A stretch of DNA of 64,000 nucleotides from Sulfitobacter mediterraneus (lineage in GTDB: Bacteria; Pseudomonadota; Alphaproteobacteria; Rhodobacterales; Rhodobacteraceae): assembly GCF_016801775.1 (NCBI RefSeq), contig NZ_CP069004.1:2170001-2234000 (forward strand), read 5' to 3'. The notes under the pieces are model-generated. The model was not told the DNA's origin and ran no database searches. It saw nothing but the letters and a program-made list of their open reading frames with translations. The stretch's first letter is position 1, and each line of letters begins with the position of its first letter. This document shows positions 9,273 to 21,100 of this stretch, one piece after another. The position numbers were made by a program, and so were the translations under genes.

Positions 9273-10097
9273 ATGCAAGCCATCGGCATTTGCCGCTTTT
9301 CCTACCCCGGTGACGGCGGGTTTCAGGTTGAACATGACAGCCTCAAGGCGCGGATGGACTATCTATATGCCCCTGCCCGCATGGAAGAACGCTTTACCAC
9401 CTTCGAGACAATGATGCTGCCGCCCTTGCGCGCCCAGACAGATGGTGATTTCACACTGGCCGTGGTGATCGGCGACAGCCTGCCTGCCCCGTACCGCGAC
9501 CGGCTTGAGGCGCTATTGGCCGATATGCCGCAGGCGGTGATCTTGCCCCGCGCCCCCGGCCCGCACCGCAAAGTGATGCAAGACGCCATCAACAGCGTCA
9601 GGCGATTCGATGACGCGCCGTGCCTTCAATTCCGCATGGACGACGATGATGCCGTGGCCTGCACCTATGTCGAAAAACTACGTCAAGCCGCCCGCGATGT
9701 TGCACCGATGGCGGCCCGGCATCGACATATCGCAATAGATTTCAACCAAGGCTACATCGTGCAGCCCGGACCGGACGGCCTGTTGGCGGCGCCCACCAAA
9801 GCGCCCTATGCTACTGCGGCATTGGCCCTGATGATCCGCCATGATTTGCCGCTCAGTGTGATGAACTTCGCCCATATGAAGGTGGGGCGCAAAATGCCCA
9901 CTGTCACTTTCACAGGTGAGGATATGCTGCTGCGGGGGCACAACGCCTATAACGATTCCCGGCAAAAGCCCGGCATCAAGCAACCGGATTTTGCGCCGCT
10001 CGATGCTGCGGGCCAAACGCACTTCAAAAAGACCTATAACATAGATGCAGGCAAGGTCGCGGCGGCCTTTGCCGCGCTGCCCTCAGCTGCCCGCTAG
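9273..10097 (+). CDS. Putative glycosyltransferase of the DDDD (rhamnosyl transferase-like) family
   Basis: A 274-residue protein with RFSYPGDGGF near the start, AVVIGDSLPAPYRDRLEALL at about 67-86 and the acidic motif FRMDDDDAV at about 117-125. This fits the 'putative rhamnosyl transferase' family (PF11316 as I recall it). It has no signal peptide or membrane segment, so it is probably cytoplasmic. Two relatives lie at 10950-11762 and 31839-32717 with the same IGDSLP/IGDQLP and DDDDA motifs. Its 3' end overlaps the convergent transporter gene by 15 nt. Donor and acceptor are unknown. Confidence 0.85.
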   Translation: MQAIGICRFSYPGDGGFQVEHDSLKARMDYLYAPARMEERFTTFETMMLPPLRAQTDGDFTLAVVIGDSLPAPYRDRLEALLADMPQAVILPRAPGPHRKVMQDAINSVRRFDDAPCLQFRMDDDDAVACTYVEKLRQAARDVAPMAARHRHIAIDFNQGYIVQPGPDGLLAAPTKAPYATAALALMIRHDLPLSVMNFAHMKVGRKMPTVTFTGEDMLLRGHNAYNDSRQKPGIKQPDFAPLDAAGQTHFKKTYNIDAGKVAAAFAALPSAAR

Positions 10098-10949
10098 TTT
10101 GCGCTCACGGTAAAGCGTGAAGATCCCGGTTCCGACAACGATCCCTGCTCCGGTCAATGTCATCCATCCGGGCCATTCGCCAAAAAACACAAAGCCCAGC
10201 AGCAACGCCCAGACCAGCCCTGTGTACCGGAACGGCGCGATAAAGGAGACATCACCGATCCGCATCACGTGAATGGAAAAGAAGTAACCGCCCAGAACCA
10301 GCACCGCCGAGGCGGCAATCAGCAGCCCAACAGATGGATCAACCGCCACCCAGGGCTCTGTCAACGACGCCAGACCAGCCGCAATCAGAACTGTCAGCGC
10401 CGTGACCAAAGTGACCGTCATCGACGGCACCGATGGCGACAACTTGCGGGTGATCAAATCGCGGAAGGTCACGCCCAACATCGCGATCACGGCATAAAGG
10501 GACCAGACGTTAAACCCGTCCGCCCCCGGCTTGACGATCAACAGCACCCCGATAAAGCCAACCGCAATCGCAACCATCCGCCGCCAACCCACGGCCTCCC
10601 GCAGAAAGAGCGCCGATGCCAGTGTCACGGTCAGAGGCACACATTGCAAAATCGCTGTCAGGTTCGCCAAAGGCATGTTGAACAGCGCCGTAAGAAAGAA
10701 GTATGCGATCAAGGCTTCGGTCACCGCGCGGATCATGATCAGCACCCAATCGCGCCGCGCAATATCGAAATGCAAGGCGCCCAAACGCCCTTTCGTGGCA
10801 AGGATCAACGCGCAGGAGATCAGCCCCCGCAAAAACAAAAGTTGAAACAGCGGCACCGCGCCGCCGGTCAGTTTGAGCACCGCATCGCTCACCACAAAAC
10901 AGGCCATTGACGCCATCATCAACAGCGCACCCACCAGATTTGGCGACAT
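10083..10949 (-). CDS. DMT-superfamily (EamA) transporter
   Basis: A 288-residue hydrophobic protein with about ten membrane segments and two EamA-like halves (PLFQLLFLRGLISCALIL in the first, VSFIAPFRYTGLVWALLLG in the second). The family exports small metabolites, and the substrate cannot be told. Its ATG directly follows the stop of the glycosyltransferase 10950-11762 with no gap, so the two are probably co-transcribed. It ends by overlapping the convergent glycosyltransferase 9273-10097. Confidence 0.9.
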   Translation of the reverse strand: MSPNLVGALLMMASMACFVVSDAVLKLTGGAVPLFQLLFLRGLISCALILATKGRLGALHFDIARRDWVLIMIRAVTEALIAYFFLTALFNMPLANLTAILQCVPLTVTLASALFLREAVGWRRMVAIAVGFIGVLLIVKPGADGFNVWSLYAVIAMLGVTFRDLITRKLSPSVPSMTVTLVTALTVLIAAGLASLTEPWVAVDPSVGLLIAASAVLVLGGYFFSIHVMRIGDVSFIAPFRYTGLVWALLLGFVFFGEWPGWMTLTGAGIVVGTGIFTLYRERKLAGS

Positions 10950-11762
10950 TTAGAACCCTTCCAGCATTTCAGGGGTCAGATCGAACCCCTCGCGCAAGTT
11001 GCGCCGGATCCCCGCCGGGCGCAACTGCCCGCGCCGCCCCGTGGTAGAGGCCGCTGAATCGTTGTCCTGATGCACCGATCGGATAAACATCGGCCGCGTC
11101 GTTTCTGTGTAGCAATCGTAGTATTCGGTCAATTGCCGGTGATTGCGCCGGAAAATGGTGGCCGGATCTCCCTTCGCCGCAATCATCGCAAGCCCGATGC
11201 CCAGCGGCGTCCGTTCATACCATTCGGTGATCGGTTCAGGCGCCGAGGGATCAAAGTAGAAACCTCGGTTAAACCCGATCACAAAGGGCCGCTTGGTCTC
11301 GCGGGTTTGCAACAACGCGCCGCCCAAACTGCGAATGCGGGCCAGCGTGCTGCGGTGCATCGCGTCATCGTCATCTTGCCGGAACGTCGCAATATGGGTC
11401 GCCTTGGCCTGATCGGGCAGCGCGGCATATGCCTGCTTCACGGCTTGAATATGCACCATCGGCGGCAGGGCAACGATATGGGCCTGTTTGAAATCCACCA
11501 GCAAGTTCTCAAGCCGTTGCCGCGCCGCATCGGGCAGGCTGTCTCCAATGAGGATCGCCACCGAAAAATCCGGATCATCCTGTATCGCCAGTGAATGCAG
11601 TGCCAGACGTTCAAACAGCGCAAACCGCCGGTTGAGCCGCTCCGGATCATAAAGTGTTGCGCGGGTTTTCTCGATCCCTTGCGCCGAATGGGCAAAGCCG
11701 TTTTCGGACAGGTATGAAAACCGTATCAGCCCTTTGATCTGTATCCGATGTGCCTGTGCCAT
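10950..11762 (-). CDS. Putative glycosyltransferase of the DDDD family (second copy)
   Basis: A 270-residue relative of 9273-10097, with IRFSYLSENGF, VAILIGDSLPDAARQRLENL at about 68-87 and FRQDDDDAMHRS at about 126-137. A C-terminal tract YTETTRPMFIRSVHQDNDS resembles the IRGSHHDNDSE tract of the copy at 31839-32717. The protein is soluble by composition. It starts 27 nt after the stop of the monooxygenase on the same strand and abuts the DMT transporter, so these three may form one unit. The reaction is inferred from the family only. Confidence 0.85.
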   Translation of the reverse strand: MAQAHRIQIKGLIRFSYLSENGFAHSAQGIEKTRATLYDPERLNRRFALFERLALHSLAIQDDPDFSVAILIGDSLPDAARQRLENLLVDFKQAHIVALPPMVHIQAVKQAYAALPDQAKATHIATFRQDDDDAMHRSTLARIRSLGGALLQTRETKRPFVIGFNRGFYFDPSAPEPITEWYERTPLGIGLAMIAAKGDPATIFRRNHRQLTEYYDCYTETTRPMFIRSVHQDNDSAASTTGRRGQLRPAGIRRNLREGFDLTPEMLEGF

Positions 11763-11789
11763 CCGCGCCCTGCTGCTTTTCCCTGCAAC

Positions 11790-13667
11790 CTAGGGCAAAG
11801 ACGGGGCTGGCAAAAGCACCTGATCCAGAAAAGCCGAAAGTCCTGCGTGATTTGACAAGGAATAGACCCCCGCCACAAACTGGTCGGGTCGGACCAGCAC
11901 GATCGCACCCCGCTGCCGATCAATGCCGCGCATATCAAAAACATCCCCTGCCCCGGAATGATCCGCGCAGAAAATCTTTTCATAATCAGTCAACCCCAGC
12001 CGCCCCTTAGAGGGCCGCAAGGCCGCTGGCATCATGCCAAGATCCAACTGCCGGTGGCCTTGTTGGAAAACGGCCCGCAGATCAATAACCGCGTCGCGGT
12101 CTGCGCCGGCAATTGTCACCTTGGTTATCGGACCAGCCGAAAGCGCATCACAGGCATCCGCCACTGCCCCGTCCGCTACGCCGGTATCCCCCTCAGGCGC
12201 AAAAAGGATCACCCGCCAACGCCCGTCAGCCCGGACCATATGACCAAGCTGCATGGGCTTGGCATCCGCCAAACGGATTACCGGTGCAGAGTGAAACCGC
12301 GCCCCGACAGGCAATCCAGCGGCAAGGCTTTGATCACATCCCCCTGCAATGACCAGCGATGGATCATATCGCGTTTCTACACCCGCTGTGTAGCGGCCAT
12401 GCTTTTGAAAATACGCCTGAAACGTCGCCTCATCACTGGATTTGCGGTCTTTCGAGCTGAAGAGTTTGGCCATATCGCGGTCGAAATCTATCAACTCTTG
12501 CGCTTTTGCCTGCCGTTCCTCCGAGTAGCTTTTCAGAAGCGCTGACGGCGCCTGCCCGCGCAGAACGGCGGCGAGTTTCCAACCCAGATTGAATGTATCG
12601 GCCATCGACACGTTCATGCCCTGCCCCGCCTTGGGGCTGTGAGTATGGCAGGCGTCACCTGCGATAAACACATGCGGATCGTCCCCGCTGTTCAGAGCCC
12701 CGCCCAGATTGTCGAACCGCGCCGAGACCCTTTGCCCGATCTCATAGGCCGAGCACCAAACAACCTCTTTCACCTCAAAGCGATAGGGCGACAGGATTGC
12801 ACCTGCCCTTTGGATCAACATATCCGAGGTCACATTGCGGTCCGCCGCGCGCTCATCATCTTTGAGCGCGTCTAGTTCAATATACAGCCGGACCATGGTC
12901 CCGCCCTCACGCGGAATGATCAGCATGCTGCCCGCATCGGCAGATTGGATCGCACATTTCAGCCGGATATCGGGAAAATCCGTGATCGCCAGCACATCCA
13001 TCACACCCCAAAGCTGCCGTGCGGATTGCCCCTCAAGGCGCAGACCCATGGCTTTGCGCACCGCGCTGCGGGCACCATCACAGCCCACAACATATTTCCC
13101 CCGCACCACTTCGTCCGCAGCCCCGTTAAGCCCGCGCAGCTGCGCCATTACCGGATGCGTCCCACCACATTCAATGCGCAGCCCATCCAGCTCCAGATCA
13201 TAATCGGGCGTTAGCCGGCTGGGCGCTTTGGCCATTTCCTCAAGAAAGAAATCATGCACACGGGCCTGACTGAGAATGGTATGCGGCATTTCCGACAGAT
13301 CATCTTCGACATCTTTGATCCTGTCCACGCGGGCGATACCCCCGTCCTGAGCGGGACGCCAAAAACAGGTCTCGTTCACCCAATAGGCTTCCTTCTTGAC
13401 CCGATCTGCAAAACCGAATGCCTCGAACATCTCCATCGACCGGCAGGCAATCCCATCGGCTTGCCCCATCTCAAGCGGTCCTGATTTGCGCTCCACTATG
13501 CGGGTCGAGATATCAGAAAATTGCGCAAGCTGGGCCGCAAGGGTCAGGCCCGCTGGGCCACAGCCGATGATCAGAACATCCACCGCAGACCGATCAAAGT
13601 CTGCGGCTTTGGCCTGAGGTTTCACACTGGGATCGCCGGGGTGAAACCCATCATAATGGTACTGCAT
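11790..13667 (-). CDS. FAD-dependent aromatic-ring monooxygenase (phenol / 3-hydroxybenzoate hydroxylase type)
   Basis: A 625-residue flavoprotein. An FAD-binding GCGPAGL lies about 36 residues in. GCDGARSAVRK is the DG-type motif, and FIAGDACHTHSPKAGQGMN is the GD motif contacting FAD. The C-terminal ~160 residues form the extra thioredoxin-like domain of phenol hydroxylase-type enzymes. The start was moved to the ATG at 13667 (MQYHYDGFHPGD), which has GGAGT 6 nt upstream; this N-terminus resembles 3-hydroxybenzoate 4-monooxygenases. The exact aromatic substrate is not deducible and no ring-cleavage genes are nearby. It lies just behind the rpoC terminator. Confidence 0.88.
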   Translation of the reverse strand: MQYHYDGFHPGDPSVKPQAKAADFDRSAVDVLIIGCGPAGLTLAAQLAQFSDISTRIVERKSGPLEMGQADGIACRSMEMFEAFGFADRVKKEAYWVNETCFWRPAQDGGIARVDRIKDVEDDLSEMPHTILSQARVHDFFLEEMAKAPSRLTPDYDLELDGLRIECGGTHPVMAQLRGLNGAADEVVRGKYVVGCDGARSAVRKAMGLRLEGQSARQLWGVMDVLAITDFPDIRLKCAIQSADAGSMLIIPREGGTMVRLYIELDALKDDERAADRNVTSDMLIQRAGAILSPYRFEVKEVVWCSAYEIGQRVSARFDNLGGALNSGDDPHVFIAGDACHTHSPKAGQGMNVSMADTFNLGWKLAAVLRGQAPSALLKSYSEERQAKAQELIDFDRDMAKLFSSKDRKSSDEATFQAYFQKHGRYTAGVETRYDPSLVIAGGCDQSLAAGLPVGARFHSAPVIRLADAKPMQLGHMVRADGRWRVILFAPEGDTGVADGAVADACDALSAGPITKVTIAGADRDAVIDLRAVFQQGHRQLDLGMMPAALRPSKGRLGLTDYEKIFCADHSGAGDVFDMRGIDRQRGAIVLVRPDQFVAGVYSLSNHAGLSAFLDQVLLPAPSLP

Positions 13668-13747
13668 TTTGTACTCCGGGCCGGAATTACGTCCCTGCCA
13701 CGCTATCACAGCGGCCCGCCCTGCCAAGCCTTACAACAGTCCAAAAG

Positions 13748-13783
13748 AAAAGCCCCCACAGCGGTCAGGCTGCGGGGGCTTTT
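13748..13783 (-). terminator. Terminator after rpoC
   Basis: Arms AAAAGCCCCC-ACAGC and GCTG-CGGGGGCTTTT pair over 15 positions with one mismatch around a 6-nt loop, 20 nt beyond the rpoC stop. Confidence 0.85.
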
Positions 13784-13803
13784 GATTTCAGGTATGGATC
13801 AGA

Positions 13804-16800
13804 TCAGCTGCGGCTGTCGTCGTCCGTGATGACCGTGTCAAACACGTCACCACCCACGATGTCATCCGTGCTGGCCGTTGGCGCGGCAAGCGCGGCGGCG
13901 GCTTCGGCTTCTTCGCGGCGGGCTTCGATCACGACGTTGTCGCGATCTTGTGCCACTTTGCGCATCTGCTGCGTTGCACCACCGGTGCCCGCCGGGATCA
14001 GACGACCCACGATGACGTTCTCTTTGAGGCCAACCAGCTTGTCACGTTTGCCCTGCACCGACGCTTCGGTCAGAACGCGCGTGGTTTCCTGGAAGGACGC
14101 CGCAGAGATAAAGCTACGGGTCTGCAACGACGCCTTGGTGATGCCAAGCAGGATCGGTTCGCCCTTGGCAGGACGGCCACCTTTCGACAGCGCCTTTTCA
14201 TTAGCGTGATCGAATTCCTGTTTGTCCACGTGTTCACCCTTGAGCAACGTGGTGTCACCAGATTCCTGGATCTCCCATTTCTGCAACATCTGGCGCACGA
14301 TCACTTCGATATGCTTGTCGTTGATCTTCACACCCTGAAGGCGATAAACATCCTGCACTTCGTCGATCATGTAATCGGCCAGGGCCTCAACACCCATGAT
14401 CGACAGGATGTCGTGCGGCGCGGGGTTGCCGTCCATGATGTAATCGCCCTTCTGGACAAAATCACCTTCCGCAACCGGAATGTGTTTGCCCTTCGGCACC
14501 ATGTATTCAACCTTCACGTCGGCATCGTCAGAGGACTCAATCGCGATACGGCGCTTGTTTTTGTAGTCCTTGCCAAAGCGCACATAACCATCGATTTCCG
14601 CGATGATGGCGTGATCTTTGGGGCGGCGTGCCTCAAAGAGTTCGGCCACACGTGGCAGACCACCGGTGATGTCCTTGGTTTTGGCACCCTCACGCGGGAT
14701 ACGCGCAACAACGTCACCGGCCTGAATTTCAGAACCGTCCTCAATGGACAGAACCGCATCAACAGACATCGGATAGGTCACTGGGTTGCCCGCATCATTG
14801 CGCACAGGCTCACCGTTCGCATCAACCAGAATGATCTCAGGCTTCAGCTCGTTGCCTTTTGGCGCTGCACGCCAGTCGATCACGATTTTCTGGGTCATAC
14901 CGGTCGCATCATCGGTCTCGTCACGGACAGCAATGCCCGAAACCAGATCAACAAATTTGGTTGTACCGGATTTCTCAGCGATGATCGGCAGAGTGTAAGG
15001 ATCCCATTCAAACAGCTTGTCGCCACGAGAAATCGATTGTCCGTCTTTGACAAACAGTTTGGAGCCATACCCAACCTTGTGGCTGGCACGCTCTTCCCCG
15101 TCGTCACCTTGGATGGACAACTTCATGTTCCGGCCCATGACCATGATCTCGCCGGCGGCGTTCTCAAGGGTCTGTGCGTTTTCAAACACGATCTTGCCTT
15201 CCTGAGAGGCTTCGAGGAACGACTGCTGGCCACCCTGCGCAACGCCGCCGATGTGGAACGTCCGCATCGTCAGCTGTGTACCCGGCTCACCAATGGATTG
15301 CGCCGCGATGATACCCACCGCCTCGCCTTGGTTCACCAAAGTACCGCGTGCAAGGTCACGGCCATAACACATGGCGCAAACACCCTCTTCGGCCTCGCAG
15401 GTCAGCGGCGACCGGATGCGCGTGGATTGAACACCCGCCTCTTCGATCGCATCCGACAGACGTTCGTCGATCAGCGTGCCTGCAGGCACCAGCACTTCAT
15501 CCGTGCCCGGCACCAGAATGTCGTCCGCAGCCACACGGCCCAGCAAACGCTCGGCCAGCGAGGAAACAACCTCACCATCGTTCACGGCCGCTTCTGCAGT
15601 GATCGCGGTTTCGGTTCCACAGTCGTGCATACGTACGATGCAGTCCTGCGCAACGTCCACCAGACGGCGTGTCAGGTAACCGGAGTTCGCTGTTTTCAAA
15701 GCCGTGTCCGACAGACCCTTACGGGCACCGTGGGTGGAGTTGAAGTACTCCAGAACGGTCAGACCTTCTTTAAAGTTCGAGATGATCGGGGTCTCGATGA
15801 TGTCGCCGTTCGGCTTGGCCATCAAGCCGCGCATCCCGCCCAGCTGTTTCATCTGCGTTACAGAACCACGCGCACCGGAGTGGGCCATCATGTAGACCGA
15901 GTTCGGCTCCATTTCGGCGCCGTTCTCGTCCGTCCGTTCAGCGGAGATCGAGCCCATCATCGCGTCGGTAACCTTGTCGTTACACTTTGACCAGGCATCG
16001 ACAACTTTGTTGTACTTTTCACCCTGGGTGATCAGGCCGTCCATGTACTGCTGTTCAAAGTCTTTGACCTGATCGCGTGTCTCATCAACCAGCGTCCATT
16101 TGGTTTCCGGGATCAACATGTCGTCTTTGCCGAAGGAAATGCCAGCCTTGAACGCTTCACGGAATCCCATGGTCATGATCTGGTCACAGAAGATGACAGA
16201 TTCTTTCTGACCACAGTAACGGTAGACCGTATCGATGACCTGCTGCACTTCTTTCTTACGCAGCAGACGGTTCACTAGATCAAAAGGTGCCTTGGTGTTC
16301 AGAGGCAGCAAAGCGCCCAAACGGACACGGCCCGGCGTGGTGTCAAAGCGTACGAACACTTCGTTGCCTTCGTCGTCGATCTGTTTGATCCGCGCTTTGA
16401 TCTTGGAGTGCAAATGCACTTCACCGGCGTCAAGCGCATGCTGCACCTCATCGACGGTGCCGAACACTTTGCCTTCGCCAACCATGCCGTCACGCGCAAG
16501 GGTCGTGTAGTAGAGACCCAAGATCATATCCTGCGATGGAACGATGATCGGAGCACCGTTTGCAGGCGACAGAACGTTGTTCGTGGACATCATCAGAACA
16601 CGTGCTTCAAGCTGTGCTTCGAGGGACAGCGGGACGTGAACCGCCATCTGGTCACCGTCAAAGTCGGCGTTGAAGGCGGAACACACCAGCGGGTGCAGCT
16701 GGATGGCTTTACCCTCGATCAGAACCGGCTCAAACGCCTGAATGCCCAAACGGTGCAGCGTCGGCGCACGGTTCAGCATGACAGGGTGTTCGCGGATCAC

Positions 16801-18051
16801 TTCGTCGAGGATGTCCCAGACTTCGGGACGCTCTTTTTCGACCAGTTTTTTGGCTTGCTTCACTGTAGAAGACAAACCTTTGGCCTCAAGACGGCTGTAG
16901 ATGAACGGCTTGAACAGCTCCAGTGCCATCTTTTTCGGCAGCCCGCATTGATGCAGCTTCAGTTCTGGACCCGTCACAATCACCGAACGACCGGAGAAGT
17001 CGACGCGCTTACCCAAAAGGTTTTGGCGGAAACGGCCTTGCTTGCCCTTCAGCATGTCAGACAGCGATTTCAGCGGACGCTTGTTGGCGCCCGTGATCAC
17101 GCGGCCACGGCGGCCGTTGTCGAACAATGCATCAACAGATTCCTGCAACATCCGCTTTTCGTTGCGGACGATGATATCAGGCGCACGTAGTTCGATCAGA
17201 CGCTTCAGACGGTTGTTCCGGTTGATCACTCGGCGATACAGATCGTTCAGATCTGACGTCGCAAAACGGCCACCATCCAGCGGCACCAGCGGGCGCAGTT
17301 CCGGCGGGATCACTGGGATCACGGTCAGCACCATCCATTCCGGGCGGTTGCCGGATTCCAGGAAGCTTTCCACAACCTTCAGACGCTTGATGATCTTCTT
17401 CGGCTTCAACTCGCCTGTGGCTTCTTTCAGATCAGCACGCAGCTGGTCTGCTTCGGCTTCCAGATCAATCGCCGCCAGCATCTCGCGGATCGCCTCAGCG
17501 CCAATATTGGCGGTGAAAGCATCCATGCCGTAAGCATCTTGGGCATCCATATATTCTTCTTCGGTCATCATCTGGCCATAGGTCAGATCCGTCAGACCGG
17601 GCTCGATCACCACGTAGTTCTCGAAATAGAGAACCCGCTCCAGATCGCGCAGGGTCATGTCCAGCATCAGGCCGATCCGGGACGGAAGCGACTTGAGGAA
17701 CCAGATATGCGCAACAGGCGCGGCCAGTTCGATATGGCCCATACGCTCGCGGCGGACCTTTTGCAGGGTCACTTCGACCCCGCATTTTTCGCAGACAACG
17801 CCGCGATATTTCATGCGCTTGTATTTGCCGCAGAGGCATTCGTAATCTTTGATCGGGCCAAAGATACGCGCACAGAACAAACCGTCACGTTCTGGCTTGA
17901 ACGTCCGATAGTTGATGGTTTCTGGTTTCTTGATCTCACCGAAAGACCAGCTCAAAATCCGCTCTGGCGATGCCAGCGAGACTTTGATCTCGTCAAACAC
18001 CTTGGGTGGTGTGAGCGGGTTGAACGGGTTGTTTGTCAGTTCCTGGTTCAT
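13804..18051 (-). CDS. rpoC: RNA polymerase beta' subunit
   Basis: A 1415-residue subunit of RNA polymerase. It shows the N-terminal zinc ribbon (CLCGKYK and CEKCGVEV near residue 70), the catalytic [10 protein letters not shown] that binds Mg, and the second zinc site around [13 protein letters not shown]. The ATG at 18051 ([13 protein letters not shown]) is the family start, with AAGGA 7 nt upstream; a TTG two codons earlier is not needed. It lies 97 nt after rpoB, and that gap holds two perfect hairpins (18096-18139). Confidence 0.98.
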   Translation of the reverse strand: MNQELTNNPFNPLTPPKVFDEIKVSLASPERILSWSFGEIKKPETINYRTFKPERDGLFCARIFGPIKDYECLCGKYKRMKYRGVVCEKCGVEVTLQKVRRERMGHIELAAPVAHIWFLKSLPSRIGLMLDMTLRDLERVLYFENYVVIEPGLTDLTYGQMMTEEEYMDAQDAYGMDAFTANIGAEAIREMLAAIDLEAEADQLRADLKEATGELKPKKIIKRLKVVESFLESGNRPEWMVLTVIPVIPPELRPLVPLDGGRFATSDLNDLYRRVINRNNRLKRLIELRAPDIIVRNEKRMLQESVDALFDNGRRGRVITGANKRPLKSLSDMLKGKQGRFRQNLLGKRVDFSGRSVIVTGPELKLHQCGLPKKMALELFKPFIYSRLEAKGLSSTVKQAKKLVEKERPEVWDILDEVIREHPVMLNRAPTLHRLGIQAFEPVLIEGKAIQLHPLVCSAFNADFDGDQMAVHVPLSLEAQLEARVLMMSTNNVLSPANGAPIIVPSQDMILGLYYTTLARDGMVGEGKVFGTVDEVQHALDAGEVHLHSKIKARIKQIDDEGNEVFVRFDTTPGRVRLGALLPLNTKAPFDLVNRLLRKKEVQQVIDTVYRYCGQKESVIFCDQIMTMGFREAFKAGISFGKDDMLIPETKWTLVDETRDQVKDFEQQYMDGLITQGEKYNKVVDAWSKCNDKVTDAMMGSISAERTDENGAEMEPNSVYMMAHSGARGSVTQMKQLGGMRGLMAKPNGDIIETPIISNFKEGLTVLEYFNSTHGARKGLSDTALKTANSGYLTRRLVDVAQDCIVRMHDCGTETAITAEAAVNDGEVVSSLAERLLGRVAADDILVPGTDEVLVPAGTLIDERLSDAIEEAGVQSTRIRSPLTCEAEEGVCAMCYGRDLARGTLVNQGEAVGIIAAQSIGEPGTQLTMRTFHIGGVAQGGQQSFLEASQEGKIVFENAQTLENAAGEIMVMGRNMKLSIQGDDGEERASHKVGYGSKLFVKDGQSISRGDKLFEWDPYTLPIIAEKSGTTKFVDLVSGIAVRDETDDATGMTQKIVIDWRAAPKGNELKPEIILVDANGEPVRNDAGNPVTYPMSVDAVLSIEDGSEIQAGDVVARIPREGAKTKDITGGLPRVAELFEARRPKDHAIIAEIDGYVRFGKDYKNKRRIAIESSDDADVKVEYMVPKGKHIPVAEGDFVQKGDYIMDGNPAPHDILSIMGVEALADYMIDEVQDVYRLQGVKINDKHIEVIVRQMLQKWEIQESGDTTLLKGEHVDKQEFDHANEKALSKGGRPAKGEPILLGITKASLQTRSFISAASFQETTRVLTEASVQGKRDKLVGLKENVIVGRLIPAGTGGATQQMRKVAQDRDNVVIEARREEAEAAAALAAPTASTDDIVGGDVFDTVITDDDSRS

Positions 18052-18095
18052 TTTCAAATCCTTGAAAGGGGAGCGTTAGGCAAATGTTTGGGGGT

Positions 18096-18139
18096 CGTTT
18101 TCTTTCAAAGAAAACGGTCGGGAATTTTCAAAATTCCCG
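18096..18139. repeat. Two tandem perfect hairpins between rpoB and rpoC
   Basis: CGTTTTCTTT-C-AAAGAAAACG (18096-18116) and CGGGAATTTT-C-AAAATTCCCG (18119-18139) each have perfect 10-bp arms and are separated by 2 nt. They lack a terminator-like T-run outside the stem, and rpoC needs read-through. An RNA processing or attenuation element is therefore more likely than a full terminator. Confidence 0.8.
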
Positions 18140-18148
18140 CGCCATCCC

Positions 18149-21100
18149 TCACTCATCTTCCTCCGCATCCAGGAGTTCCATATTCAGGCCGAGGCCGCGC
18201 ACTTCCTTGACGAGAACGTTAAAGCTCTCTGGGATGCCCGCTTCGAAGTTGTCCTCGCCCTTGACGATGCTTTCATAGACCTTGGTCCGGCCTGCCACGT
18301 CATCCGACTTAACGGTGAGCATTTCCTGCAGGGTATAGGCCGCGCCATAAGCTTCGAGAGCCCAGACTTCCATTTCCCCGAAACGCTGACCACCGAATTG
18401 CGCTTTACCGCCCAATGGCTGCTGGGTGACCAGCGAGTATGGACCAGTAGAACGCGCGTGGATTTTGTCGTCCACAAGGTGGTGCAGCTTCAGCAGGTAT
18501 TTGACACCCACGGTCACAGGACGCGCAAACTGCTCGCCCGTGCGGCCATCAAACAGAACCGACTGGCCAGATGTGTCAAAGCCGGCGCGGATCAGCGCAT
18601 CGTTGACATCCAGCTCCTTGGCCCCATCAAATACGGGTGTCGCAATCGGAACGCCGCGTGTGACATTGCCCGCCGCTTCCAGCAGAGTTTCCTCGTCCAT
18701 GTCGGTGATGCCCTCTTGGTAGACATCCTCGCCATAGGCCAGGCTCATCGCCTCACGCACAGGGGTCAAATCGCCGGAGCGTTTGTATTCCTGCAGCGCC
18801 TCATCAACGTTCACACCCAGACCGCGTGCGGCCCAACCCATGTGGGTCTCAAGGATCTGACCAACGTTCATACGCGATGGAACACCAAGCGGGTTCAAAC
18901 AGAAATCAACCGGTGTACCATCCGCAAGGAACGGCATGTCTTCCATTGGAACAACCTTGGAAATAACACCTTTGTTCCCGTGACGGCCCGCCATCTTGTC
19001 GCCTGGCTGAAGCTTGCGCTTCACCGCGACAAAGACTTTGACCATCTTCATCACACCCGGAGGCAGATCGTCGCCGCGGCGCACTTTCTCGACCTTGTCC
19101 TCGAACCGTGCATCCAAGGCCCGTTTCTGGATCTCGTACTGCTCGTTCAGGGCTTCGACGATTTTGGCGTCGTCTTCATCCTCAAGCGCAAGCTGCCACC
19201 ACTGACCACGGGTCAGTTGCTCTGTCAGCAATTCTTCGGTGATCTGGCTGTTCGGTTTGACACCCTTGGGGCCTTTTACAGCAATCTTACCCATGATCAT
19301 CTGCTTGAGACGGGCATAGATGTTGCGGTCAAGGATCGCCAATTCGTCATCCCGGTCACGGGCCAGACGTTCGACTTCTTCACGTTCGATCTGCAGTGCG
19401 CGTTCGTCTTTTTCCACACCATGGCGGTTAAAGACGCGCACTTCTACAACCGTACCGAAATCGCCGGGCTTCACGCGCAACGATGTATCGCGCACGTCAG
19501 AGGCTTTCTCACCAAAGATAGCACGCAGAAGCTTTTCTTCCGGTGTCATCGGGCTTTCGCCCTTCGGTGTGATCTTGCCCACCAGGATATCCCCCGGCTC
19601 AACGTCCGCGCCGATGTAAACGATGCCCGCCTCGTCGAGGTTGCGCAGCGCTTCTTCACCGACGTTCGGAATGTCGCGGGTGATCTCTTCTGGCCCAAGT
19701 TTGGTGTCACGCGCGGCGACCTCGAACTCTTCGATATGGATCGAGGTAAAGACGTCATCACGTGAAATCCGCTCGGAGATCAGGATGGAGTCTTCGTAGT
19801 TGTAGCCGTTCCAAGGCATAAACGCGACGACCACGTTCTTACCAAGGGCCAACTCACCCATGTCAGTGGATGGACCATCCGCCACAACCTGACCTTTTTG
19901 AACCGTATCGCCCACCTTCACCAGCGGTCGCTGGTTGATGCAGGTGTTCTGGTTCGAACGCTGGAACTTGCGCATGCGGTAGATGTCCACCCCTGCATCG
20001 CCCAGTTCAAGATCTTCGGTGGCCCGGATCACGATACGCTGTGCATCAACCTGGTCGATGATGCCGCCACGTTTGGCCATGATCGCAGCGCCGGAATCGC
20101 GTGCCACAACCTCTTCGATACCTGTCCCGACAAGTGGCGCTTCTGCTTGCAGCAGCGGCACAGCCTGACGTTGCATGTTCGAACCCATCAAGGCGCGGTT
20201 GGCGTCATCGTTTTCAAGGAACGGGATCAAAGAAGCCGCAACCGACACCAACTGCTTGGGCGATACGTCAATCAGATCCACGTTTTCCGATGGCGCCAGC
20301 GTGTAATCGCCGGACTGACGTGTAGAAACCAGATCGTTCACGAACTTCATGTTTTCATCAAGGTTCGCGTTCGCCTGCGCCACGGTGTGACGCATCTCTT
20401 CGGTGGCGGACATGTAGTGAACCTCATCGGTCACAACGCTATCCTTCACCACACGATATGGCGTTTCAATAAAGCCGTATTTGTTCACGCGGGCAAAGGT
20501 CGCCAGCGAGTTGATCAGACCAATGTTCGGCCCTTCCGGCGTTTCAATCGGACACATCCGGCCATAGTGGGTCGGGTGAACGTCACGCACTTCAAAGCCG
20601 GCACGCTCGCGCGTCAGACCGCCAGGTCCAAGCGCGGACAGGCGACGCTTGTGCGTCACTTCGGACAGCGGGTTGGTTTGGTCCATGAACTGCGACAGCT
20701 GCGAGGAGCCGAAGAATTCACGCACCGCAGCCGCGGCCGGTTTGGCGTTGATCAGGTCTTGTGGCATCACGGTGTCGATCTCGACGGAGGACATCCGTTC
20801 TTTGATCGCACGTTCCATGCGCAGCAGGCCGACGCGGTACTGGTTTTCCATCAATTCACCGACAGAACGCACACGGCGGTTGCCAAGGTGGTCGATGTCG
20901 TCGATGTCGCCGCGACCGTCGCGCAGATCCACCAGCGCCTTGATGCAGGCCACGATATCTTCGCGGCGCAGTGTGCGTTGGGTGTCTTCTGCATCCAGAT
21001 CCAGACGCATGTTCATTTTCACACGGCCAACCGCCGACAGATCATACCGTTCTGAATCGAAGAACAACGTGTCAAACAGCGCAGATGCCGCTTCGACGGT

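Noticed and set aside
13948..15990. Plus-strand open frame of 680 codons across rpoC
   Set aside because: Antisense shadow of rpoC with no domain resemblance.
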